Of a stretch of 6,300 nt of DNA, positions 1-6,198 are shown piece after piece; the stretch's first letter is position 1, and each line of letters opens with the position of its first letter. Location of the stretch: the NCBI GenBank assembly GCA_030831445.1, contig JAURLB010000081.1:1-6300 (forward strand). Direction: 5' to 3'. The notes beneath the pieces are model-generated. The model saw only the letters and a program-made list of their open reading frames with translations. It was not told the DNA's origin and ran no database searches. The stretch comes from Candidatus Nanopelagicales bacterium (GTDB lineage: Bacteria; Actinomycetota; Actinomycetes; S36-B12; UBA5976). A program made the position numbers and the translations under genes.

Positions 1-612
1 AAACATGGATTCGGTGAAGAAGCGCTCGGCTGGGGCAAGAAAGGTCGTCAACAACTTAGGTTCGCCGCGCTTGCATCCCACTGGGATCTAAGGGGCAAGT
101 CGGTTCTCGACCTCGGAGCTGGATTCGGCGACTTCTACGCATTTTCAAAGCACTTGCAGCTCCGAGAGTACGTAGGTATTGACTTAACGCCCGGGCTCGT
201 AGCCACCGGCAACGAGAAGTACGGAAATGAGCAAGGATTCACATTAAAGCTTGGGTCAGCAACCGACGAAAGCCTCTTCTACGAGTGCGACGTAACAGTT
301 ATCAGCGGGCTATTCAATTTTCGCCTCAACAGCGGAAGAAATAGCGAATTTATTAGCACGGTACTGGGATTGGCCTTCAAGTATTCCCGCCTCGGAGTTG
401 CCTGTAATTTCGTGACCGACCATGTTGATTTCAAGGACCCCCTATTGCACTATCAGTCGCCTTCCGGAGCTCTTGACATCGCATACCGTTTCACACGAAA
501 TGTGACGCTTAAGCAGGACTATATGCCTTTTGAGTACTCCGTTTTTCTTGATCGCCGTGATCAGTTTGCACCCGAGTCAGCAGTATTCTTACACCAGAAT
601 TGGAACAAGTAG
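1..612 (+). CDS. Class I SAM-dependent methyltransferase, 5'-truncated by window edge
   Basis: The frame is open from the first base, so the N-terminus lies outside the window; 203 residues are visible (numbered here from the first visible codon). Seen: a Rossmann motif I, VLDLGAGFGDF, at 35-45; a second strand ending in the acidic ribose-binding position, VGID with D61; and a motif-IV-like strand, CDVTVISGLFNF, at 96-107. The C-terminal part (NFVTDHVDF near 137-144, then HYQSP, LKQDY and FEYSVFL near 150-183) resembles small methyltransferases that I recall from O-antigen and capsule clusters. Family members are usually slightly longer, so probably only a few dozen residues are missing. An internal TTG at 154 is not the start, because motif I lies upstream of it. 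Role (inferred): transfer of a methyl group from SAM to a sugar or acyl substituent in the cytosol; the acceptor cannot be told from sequence. It ends in TAG directly before the next gene's ATG. Confidence 0.88.
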   Translation, partial: KHGFGEEALGWGKKGRQQLRFAALASHWDLRGKSVLDLGAGFGDFYAFSKHLQLREYVGIDLTPGLVATGNEKYGNEQGFTLKLGSATDESLFYECDVTVISGLFNFRLNSGRNSEFISTVLGLAFKYSRLGVACNFVTDHVDFKDPLLHYQSPSGALDIAYRFTRNVTLKQDYMPFEYSVFLDRRDQFAPESAVFLHQNWNK

Positions 613-1827
613 ATGACATCGCGTGTGTTCATTGTCGGTGGCGGGGTCAATCAACTCGAATTGGTTCGACGTGCGAAACAACGGGGTTGTTGGGTCGCAG
701 TGTCGGACATCAATGACAATCCCCCCTGTAGAGCAGAAGCTGACGAGTTCTACCAAATTGACACCACCGACAAGGCCGAAACCTATCGCATTGCGCGGTC
801 GGCGCATATAAATGCCGTCGTTACGGATCAGTCTGATGTCGCAGTCCCGACAACTGCGTACATTGCCGAACAATTGGGCTTACCTGGAATCGGATTCGAG
901 ACTTCTCTACGGTTCACCAATAAACATCTCATGCGCCGAACGGTTGCTTTGTCGCGCCCTGACTTGCTCCCAATTTCCCGTCTCTTCGAAAGCGAACTTG
1001 AATTGCTTGACCATTTGGGTTCACCAAGCATCAATCACCAGCAACTAATCATCAAGCCAATGAATTCTCAGGGCAGCAAAGGGGTTGCACGTCTGGACTC
1101 GAAAAGCTTTCGGGAATCTGCCTCAATTGCCTTTCGCGAGTCTCGAGGTCATGGTGTGTTGCTCGAAGAATTTGTTGAAGGTGACGAGTTCTCAGTTGAA
1201 ACATTTGTGGTCGACGGCACTGTGCACAATCTTGCAGTTACACGAAAGTTTCACTTTCCCCAAAATGACTGCATCGACTACCGAAACACATATTTGGGAG
1301 ACATTCCACTTGATATCGAGAACAGTCTCTATTCAGCGAATGCCGCCGTAGTAGCTCTCCTTGGATTGAAGACCGGTAGCACACATGGCGAATACAAGGT
1401 TTTTGGAGATCGCATAGTTCTCATGGAGATCGCTGCTCGCGGGGGGGGCGGAAACATTTCGGGAAAAATCATTCCGTTCCTGACTGAATTCTCGCCAACC
1501 GAGGCGCTACTTGACTTTGCTTTAGGTTCGCGACCTACAGTGAGCGCAAGTAGTTACCGAAGCAAATACGCAGTTCTCCGATTCTTCGACTTCCCTCCCG
1601 GAAAAGTTGAGAAGGTTTCTTATGCGCACGTACCCACTGACAAATTGCTGCACTTCGAACTTAATCTCAAGCCAAGAGACATGGTGCGTGCGGTTCGCAG
1701 CAGTCGTGATCGCATTGGCTACTTCATTGTTGGAGCTACCAGTCGAGAGCAGGTTCTATTAGCCGAAAAGTCGGTTCTAGAAGCGGTGTCAATCAAATTC
1801 TCTAGGGATGAACACATAGATGAATGA
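613..1827 (+). CDS. ATP-grasp domain ligase (carboxylate-amine ligase type)
   Basis: The protein has 404 residues. The order is that of an ATP-grasp enzyme: an N-terminal Rossmann-like pre-ATP-grasp domain (FIVGGGVNQLELVRRA at 6-21), a first lysine region (NKHLMR, K104), the second ATP lysine (IIKP, K148), a flexible loop SQGSKG at 152-157, the adenine hinge LLEEFVEGDEFSVE at 183-196, and metal ligands E260 (HGEYKV) and E272 followed by ARGGGGN at 275-281. The family activates a carboxylate as an acyl phosphate and joins it to an amine or other nucleophile, making ADP. Carbamoyl-phosphate-synthase-like and PurK-like ligases of this build occur in surface-glycan clusters. The substrate is not predictable; acylation of an aminosugar made by the transaminase at the end of the operon is an inference. 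ATG 613 abuts the preceding TAG in the same frame. Only a weak GGA (602-604) serves as Shine-Dalgarno, suggesting coupling to the methyltransferase. A run of eight G lies inside the active-site glycine loop. Confidence 0.9.
   Translation: MTSRVFIVGGGVNQLELVRRAKQRGCWVAVSDINDNPPCRAEADEFYQIDTTDKAETYRIARSAHINAVVTDQSDVAVPTTAYIAEQLGLPGIGFETSLRFTNKHLMRRTVALSRPDLLPISRLFESELELLDHLGSPSINHQQLIIKPMNSQGSKGVARLDSKSFRESASIAFRESRGHGVLLEEFVEGDEFSVETFVVDGTVHNLAVTRKFHFPQNDCIDYRNTYLGDIPLDIENSLYSANAAVVALLGLKTGSTHGEYKVFGDRIVLMEIAARGGGGNISGKIIPFLTEFSPTEALLDFALGSRPTVSASSYRSKYAVLRFFDFPPGKVEKVSYAHVPTDKLLHFELNLKPRDMVRAVRSSRDRIGYFIVGATSREQVLLAEKSVLEAVSIKFSRDEHIDE
1441..1448 (+). repeat. Homopolymer tract of eight G inside the ATP-grasp gene
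   Basis: Eight consecutive G form the glycine codons GGG GGG GG(C) for residues 277-279 of the ATP-grasp protein, in the metal-binding/glycine loop after E272. GGG GGG is not needed to encode Gly-Gly, and most glycines elsewhere in this gene use GGT, GGC or GGA. The reading frame is intact across the tract through to the gene end. A tract of this kind is prone to slippage, and a one-base change would truncate the ligase after the ATP site. Confidence 0.85.
1804..1808 (+). promoter_or_regulatory. Probable ribosome binding site of the RidA-like gene
   Basis: AGGGA lies 11 bases before ATG 1820, inside the end of the ATP-grasp gene. Spacing is a little long but usable. It supports ATG 1820 over the overlapping out-of-frame ATG at 1824. 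Confidence 0.45.
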
Positions 1828-2275
1828 CGGATTGACGGAGCGACCAGAGATTAGACGAGTTGTTGTTGACTCTTTGCTGGACCCAATGCCCAGCAAACAT
1901 CCCCACTGTGTTACCGCTGGAGACTTCGTGTTTGTCTCTGGCCTTGTATCAGAACGAAGGGCTGACGGTAGCCGTATCGGTGTCAACGACGGGCAAACTG
2001 GCATTGTTCACGACCTTCGTGCGCAATTGCACTCAATCTTCCAGCAGCTTGATGTGATTCTTCAAACTGCCGGTTCAAACAAGACACTCGTTGTCGATGT
2101 ACAAGTATTTCTACTTGGAATGTCAGAAAACTTTGCTGTAATGAATGAGGTCTACGGCACGTACTTTGGGGGCACGGTGCCCGCACGAACGACGGTTGAG
2201 GTTGTGTGCTTTCCTTCGGATGTTTTGATTGAGCTCAAGGTTGTGGCAACAGTTGGGAACACTTCGAATGACTAG
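1820..2275 (+). CDS. RidA/YjgF/UK114 family protein, 2-aminomuconate-deaminase-like
   Basis: The protein has 151 residues, a little longer than the usual ~130. Seen: HPHCVTAGDFVFVSG at 27-41, the repeat-unit helix DLRAQL at 65-70, FLLGMSENFAVMNEVYGTYFG at 97-117, PARTTVEV at 121-128 and LIELKVVA at 136-143. R123 and E138 match the conserved Arg and Glu that I recall as R105 and E120 of E. coli RidA, with the same spacing of 15. The archetypal N-terminal GPYSQ-type segment with its tyrosine is replaced by HPH, and the segment around it reads more like 2-aminomuconate deaminase (AmnD) than housekeeping RidA. Family role: hydrolysis of reactive enamines/imines to ketones plus ammonia, usually as a cytosolic trimer. 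The substrate here is unknown; an imine from a neighbouring enzyme, such as the PLP transaminase, is an inference. It overlaps the gene before and the gene after by eight bases each. Confidence 0.9.
   Translation: MNDGLTERPEIRRVVVDSLLDPMPSKHPHCVTAGDFVFVSGLVSERRADGSRIGVNDGQTGIVHDLRAQLHSIFQQLDVILQTAGSNKTLVVDVQVFLLGMSENFAVMNEVYGTYFGGTVPARTTVEVVCFPSDVLIELKVVATVGNTSND
2255..2259 (+). promoter_or_regulatory. Probable ribosome binding site deciding the start of the 666-residue protein
   Basis: GGGAA lies 8 bases upstream of ATG 2268. It supports that start over the in-frame TTG at 2229, which would deepen the overlap with the RidA-like gene to 47 bases. Confidence 0.45.
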
Positions 2276-4268
2276 AAGTAATAGTTTTCACTACGCCCAC
2301 GTCGACCAGGATCTCCTCGTAACTTCACTCAGACCCGAAGGTCGAATCTTTGTCTCTGAGGATCCAGAAAGCACGTCAGAAGACCGTGCCACAATAATTG
2401 CTCTAACTACACTTGCTATGGCTCAACGGCTTGGAATCAACACGCCATCCAATTGTGTCCCTAATGCACTCCCGTACTCCCCCCACTCCGACACTTTGGT
2501 GTTCAATGCCCCGATTCTCAGCAGTCTTCTCAATCGCAAAATTTTCTTCCTGAGGGGCTGGAAACAATTCCAAAGCTGCATTAAGGGTTTCAACGCTTTG
2601 GGTTTGATGGCAGAACACGTAGTTGACTGGTTGCAGAGGTTTGGTGCACTCACAAAGTCAGAACGCGAGATCGTCATCAACGCGTTTCTCGAAGCCCATA
2701 ATTTGGTGGTCTCATTTGAACAATCCGCCGATGCGATTAGCGATATAGATCTCGCCATCTGGCATTGCTTCAGTCGGAAAACCATTGTCTGCTCCACCTC
2801 CTCGAATATGGGCGTTTCGCTACACGAGATTCTTCGACTCATGCAAACTCGCACTCAGACTTCCGAACTTGGAACATACACGATTCTCCAACCAACCGAA
2901 GGAAGTCTTGTGATCTGGTGTCCAGACGAAAGAGCCGACTTCATGAACCCGGAAAAGACTCGATTGTTGAGGAGCCTTGAGAATGAACTTCCTAAGTTGA
3001 CACGACTCAGGACATATATCAATCGCCAACAGCGAGATCCGGGCGCACTTGCGGATGCGCTTGCAGCTGGTGGATATTTCTTCCCCACAAATCCCCAATC
3101 GGCGAAAGAACTTCAAAACCTATTGTTCGGTGCGCTGGTACATGACGACGGGGACACAGCTGGAGCTGTCGCTAGAGCTCTCGCAGATCAGAAAGCTCTG
3201 GACACGCTGCTCAGTTTGGGATGCAAGATTGACTTCGAACAATCAACGATTGCAGTTCAGCGAGGGGTCGAAGGTGGTATTCATGGACTAATGCTTCCGT
3301 ATTGGATAATGCTGGAAGAAATTTGTTCATTCGGACCAATCAGAGAACTTGAGACTTGGAACCAGGCATCAATTGGAGCCGCACTCGCTGCAGCCGTTCT
3401 GGCAGAAAAAATTGTTCGAAAACCTAGTTCGTTGAATCTAACTATTCAGCACCGATTTTCGAATGCATTTCCGAACATCACTCGCGAGATGCTGGGAAAG
3501 CAGCAAGAGACATCGGTTCGCAAGATCGTTGGGGTCTTTGACATCGCAAACATACAGTCCCTCGCTCAACTTTTGGGTGTTACAACCGAGCGTCATACGG
3601 CAGGGCGTTCGACACCGTTTGTTGGCCTTGGCTCATCATCGTATTCAAATGGCAATAGATGCTTCGAAATTCTTGACAACTCCGCGCAATCCGGCGGCCC
3701 CTTTGCTGGACGAAACAGCTTTCATCCTGCAACTCAAACATTAAACCCAGTGGCTCAGGCTTTGATTCTCGGAGAGGACCTTGCAAGAGTCGCCAGCAAA
3801 AATAAGTTGGAAAATCAGAAATTAGACGGTGAACTCGCTAGAACTTTGAAAAAGTCGGAGCCAGCTGGCGCCGCTGCTTTAGCCGGAGTCCTTCTGAAGC
3901 TTCTGGATTCTGGCGAGCTAACGGTGTTTGAGATTGCGCTTTACATGCGTCATATGGGGTTTAATTCTAAGAGATTCCTAGCACTACATACCTCTAACCT
4001 CAATGGAGACTCTGAGGAAACGTATTTCCAGAACTCATCCGAGGAAGGCACTTTCATGGGCCAACTTGCCAAAGACCTACTGACACTTCTTGATTGGCCG
4101 ATCGGCTCGCTAGTTGAACATGCTGGCCGCCAAGTGGCTGCTCGCAAACAATCTCCACGAAGCGAGGTTGCACTAATGATTTATCTGACAGGGGACAACT
4201 GTAATCAGCCGACAATCGATTTTCTCAACGAACTCTATTTGGATATTAATACGGCAATTGATTCATGA
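2268..4268 (+). CDS. Large protein of unknown function (666 aa)
   Basis: I do not recognise this protein. With ATG 2268 (8-base overlap with the gene before, GGGAA upstream) it has 666 residues. There is no signal peptide and no clear membrane segment; the Ala-rich stretch at 367-380 (QASIGAALAAAVLAEK region) looks like a buried helix. It appears to be a cytosolic, mostly helical, possibly multidomain enzyme. Visible local strings: CSTSSNMGVSL at 175-185, a Gly/His-rich hydrophobic stretch (GGIHGLMLPYW) near 340, VGLGSSSYSNG around 452-461, and SEPAGAAALAGVLLKLL from 530. The last resembles the EPxGAxxlA motif of PLP fold-type II enzymes (threonine synthase/dehydratase), and CSTSSNMG loosely recalls their SSGNHG loop. 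However, no PLP lysine sits at the expected distance before it, so this is only a weak hint. Its place between the RidA-like gene and the amidohydrolase, overlapping both, says it belongs to the same pathway. It is real coding sequence: long, open and coupled at both ends. Confidence 0.87.
   Translation: MTRSNSFHYAHVDQDLLVTSLRPEGRIFVSEDPESTSEDRATIIALTTLAMAQRLGINTPSNCVPNALPYSPHSDTLVFNAPILSSLLNRKIFFLRGWKQFQSCIKGFNALGLMAEHVVDWLQRFGALTKSEREIVINAFLEAHNLVVSFEQSADAISDIDLAIWHCFSRKTIVCSTSSNMGVSLHEILRLMQTRTQTSELGTYTILQPTEGSLVIWCPDERADFMNPEKTRLLRSLENELPKLTRLRTYINRQQRDPGALADALAAGGYFFPTNPQSAKELQNLLFGALVHDDGDTAGAVARALADQKALDTLLSLGCKIDFEQSTIAVQRGVEGGIHGLMLPYWIMLEEICSFGPIRELETWNQASIGAALAAAVLAEKIVRKPSSLNLTIQHRFSNAFPNITREMLGKQQETSVRKIVGVFDIANIQSLAQLLGVTTERHTAGRSTPFVGLGSSSYSNGNRCFEILDNSAQSGGPFAGRNSFHPATQTLNPVAQALILGEDLARVASKNKLENQKLDGELARTLKKSEPAGAAALAGVLLKLLDSGELTVFEIALYMRHMGFNSKRFLALHTSNLNGDSEETYFQNSSEEGTFMGQLAKDLLTLLDWPIGSLVEHAGRQVAARKQSPRSEVALMIYLTGDNCNQPTIDFLNELYLDINTAIDS
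4265..4268 (+). other. ATGA start/stop overlap (translational coupling)
   Basis: The start of the amidohydrolase and the TGA stop of the 666-residue protein share these four bases. The 25 bases before it hold no purine-rich Shine-Dalgarno, so translation probably depends on ribosomes terminating here and reinitiating. Confidence 0.7.
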
Positions 4269-5062
4269 AACATCACACCCCCATTTTCTTCGACTCTTGC
4301 ACCCATCCAACTTTGAACGGTTTATGGACAAATGGACGAACTGGAATTACATTTCAAAATCTCGCATCAATCAGGCGAGACCTTCCGGGCTATAGCGCCC
4401 TCGCGATTGGACTTCCTGGAGTTGGTGAGTATTCGCACAGAGAATTTAAGCGTGAGTGTGACGCTTGGGGATTCGAGGGTATCGCTGCGGTTACCACAAT
4501 AGAACCCACAAAAGTTGAGCGTGAATTTGATGAAATAATCAAACTCGGTTTTCGCGGCGTCAAGGTACACCCGCGGCTACTGGATAAAAACTCAGACCTC
4601 GACTACCTAGGCAGGATCTTTAAACTGTGCGATCAGCGCAGTCTTGTTTGTCTACTTTGTACCTACGAAGCCGACAGACCTGGAAAGTTACCGTCAACCG
4701 ACCCTTTTTACCAACTGTGTGACGCTCTCAACGAAGTCTCAAACGTTCGCCTGATAATGATGCACGGTGGAGGGTCACGACTTATGCAATTCGCAAGTCT
4801 CGCCCGGCACTCCGAGAATCTTCTGGTTGATCTTTCTTTTACGCTTGTCGATGCCATGCCCAACATTCCTGACACATCAGTCCGGCAACTAATGCTTAAA
4901 CTCGACCAGCGAATATGCATTGGAACGGACTCTCCCGAGTTCAGAGTTGATCAAGTTGTCCGCAGGGTCGAGGAAATCGCTGGAATCCTTGAACCTACGA
5001 AGCTGGCAAATATTTTTGCGAACAATCTTCTTCGTTTCTTTCCGAACCGTGCTTCGTCATGA
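4265..5062 (+). CDS. TIM-barrel amidohydrolase (Amidohydro_2-type metal-dependent hydrolase/decarboxylase family)
   Basis: The protein has 265 residues, short for the family (commonly about 280-340). Seen: first strand FFDSCTHP at 8-15, FRGVKVHPR at 96-104 (K100, H102), LIMMHGGG at 163-170 (H167), a strand LLVDLSF at 186-192, CIGTDSPEF at 218-226 (D222, the usual GxDxP end-of-barrel aspartate) and the closing helix KLANIFANNLLRFF at 246-259. These are the landmarks of Amidohydro_2 enzymes, which hydrolyse or decarboxylate cyclic and acyl substrates using a bound metal. The usual first-strand HxH is CxH here (C12, H14). The substrate is unknown; lactone, cyclic amide or carboxylate substrates are all possible. 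An in-frame TGA at 4259-4261 leaves ATG 4265 as the first start. It overlaps the previous stop as ATGA, with no Shine-Dalgarno visible. Confidence 0.85.
   Translation: MKHHTPIFFDSCTHPTLNGLWTNGRTGITFQNLASIRRDLPGYSALAIGLPGVGEYSHREFKRECDAWGFEGIAAVTTIEPTKVEREFDEIIKLGFRGVKVHPRLLDKNSDLDYLGRIFKLCDQRSLVCLLCTYEADRPGKLPSTDPFYQLCDALNEVSNVRLIMMHGGGSRLMQFASLARHSENLLVDLSFTLVDAMPNIPDTSVRQLMLKLDQRICIGTDSPEFRVDQVVRRVEEIAGILEPTKLANIFANNLLRFFPNRASS
5059..5062 (+). other. ATGA start/stop overlap (translational coupling)
   Basis: The transaminase start and the amidohydrolase TGA stop share these bases. The upstream stretch is pyrimidine-rich (cttcgtttctttcc, from about 5030) and has no Shine-Dalgarno. Expression of the transaminase is therefore probably tied to translation of the gene before it. 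Confidence 0.7.
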
Positions 5063-6198
5063 ATGGTCTTCGAATTCCGTTTAACAAGCCATTTATCGCA
5101 CCACTCGAACTTGAGTCGTTCATGAAGGCAGTTGCGAGTGACCACATATCTGGTGCTGGCAAATGTACGGATCGCGTCGAAGATCTAATCTGCTCTACCA
5201 CCGGCGCCAGGCGCACCCTGCTCACAACATCCTGTACCCACGCGTTAGAGTTGTCGGCGCTATTGTGCAATCTTGCGCCTGACGACGAAGTAATTGTTCC
5301 ATCGTACACCTTTGTATCAACTGCGAGCGCATTTGCCCTATTTGGTGCCAAGCCAGTCTTCGTTGATTCACGACAAGACACCCTGAATATTGATGCTTCA
5401 CTTATCGAGGCGGCGATTACACCACGAACCCGCGCCATCTGCGTGGTGCACTACGGCGGTGTCGCTTGCGAGATGGAACAGATTCTTGCCATTGCGCGTG
5501 CCCACAATTTGATAGTGATCGAAGACAACGCCCACGGGCTGTGCGCCAAATACAGCGGCAAAAATCTTGGGACGTTTGGCTCTCTAGCGACACAAAGTTT
5601 TCACGAAACAAAGAACATTACATGTGGTGAAGGTGGAGCTTTATTAATTAACGATGAATCGTTGATTGAACGCGCGGAAATACTTCGCGACAAAGGAACA
5701 AATCGAAGCAATTTTCTGCGTGGGCAAGTTGATAAATACACCTGGGTAGATATCGGGTCGAGCTGGGTGATGAGTGATCTGCTCGCTGCAATTCTCTGGG
5801 GCCAGTTACAGCGCGCGGATGAAATCAATGCTCGTCGTATTGATATTTGGAACTGCTACGACATCGAATTGCGTGAGTGGGCCGACCGACACGGGGTCAT
5901 GCGACCATTTGTTCCCGAAGGTTGCGAACACGTCGGACATGTTTATCACCTGCGCTTTCGCGAAGCCGAACAACGAAAAAGATTTATCGCCCACATGAAA
6001 GAGAAGGAAATTTCATGCGTGTTTCACTATCAGCCGCTTCATGCATCACCAGTTGGACAACGATTTGGTGGTTTCATTGGTCAATGCCCTGTCGCAGAAC
6101 ATGCCGGTGATTGTTTGGTTCGGCTTCCTCTTTACAACACTCTCACCGAATCAGATCAGACTCGCGTGATTGAAGCAACTACAAATTGTACCCCTTAA
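5059..6198 (+). CDS. wecE: dTDP-4-amino-4,6-dideoxygalactose transaminase (DegT/DnrJ/EryC1/StrS family)
   Basis: The protein has 379 residues, full length for the family. It matches E. coli WecE (RffA), as I recall that sequence, nearly end to end: IPFNKP at 6-11, SCTHALELSALL at 58-69, DEVIVPSYTFVSTASAF at 76-92, NIDASLIEAAIT at 110-121, VHYGGVACEM at 130-139, IED with D156 (pyridine-nitrogen partner), SFHETKN at 180-186 with K185 as the PLP Schiff-base lysine, KGTNRSNFLRGQVDKYTW at 212-229, DIGSSWVMSDLLAA at 231-244, VFHYQPLH at 321-328 and RLPLYN at 355-360. Known reaction of the family member: dTDP-4-keto-6-deoxy-D-glucose plus L-glutamate to dTDP-4-amino-4,6-dideoxy-D-galactose (dTDP-Fuc4N) plus 2-oxoglutarate, in the cytosol, feeding enterobacterial common antigen, O-antigen or similar glycans. 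The product here is inferred from similarity; a related nucleotide sugar is possible. RmlA/RmlB-type substrate genes are not in the window. ATG 5059 places the start four codons before the residue matching the usual MIPFN. Confidence 0.93.
   Translation: MNGLRIPFNKPFIAPLELESFMKAVASDHISGAGKCTDRVEDLICSTTGARRTLLTTSCTHALELSALLCNLAPDDEVIVPSYTFVSTASAFALFGAKPVFVDSRQDTLNIDASLIEAAITPRTRAICVVHYGGVACEMEQILAIARAHNLIVIEDNAHGLCAKYSGKNLGTFGSLATQSFHETKNITCGEGGALLINDESLIERAEILRDKGTNRSNFLRGQVDKYTWVDIGSSWVMSDLLAAILWGQLQRADEINARRIDIWNCYDIELREWADRHGVMRPFVPEGCEHVGHVYHLRFREAEQRKRFIAHMKEKEISCVFHYQPLHASPVGQRFGGFIGQCPVAEHAGDCLVRLPLYNTLTESDQTRVIEATTNCTP

Noticed and set aside
154..156. TTG at 154 as start of the methyltransferase
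   Set aside because: The SAM-binding motif I (VLDLGAGFGDF) is encoded upstream in the same open frame, so the gene begins before the window.
589..873. 94-residue open frame on the - strand over the methyltransferase/ligase junction
   Set aside because: It is antisense to the ligase's recognisable N-terminal Rossmann motif and shows no features of its own.
2229..2267. In-frame TTG at 2229 as start of the 666-residue protein (679 residues)
   Set aside because: It would overlap the RidA-like gene by 47 bases, whereas ATG 2268 has a GGGAA eight bases upstream and gives the same 8-base overlap seen at the previous junction.
2423..2854. 143-residue open frame on the - strand
   Set aside because: It lies wholly inside the long + gene, and its composition (Ser/Arg/Leu rich, no motif) is typical of an antisense shadow.
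3615..3650. VGLGSSSYSNG in the unknown protein as a GHMP-kinase ATP loop
   Set aside because: The string resembles the GLGSSS loop, but it lies around residue 452 instead of near residue 100, and neither the N-terminal nor C-terminal GHMP motif is visible around it.
4995..5438. 147-residue open frame on the - strand
   Set aside because: It runs antisense to the amidohydrolase end and the clearly conserved WecE-like sequence; no recognisable domain.
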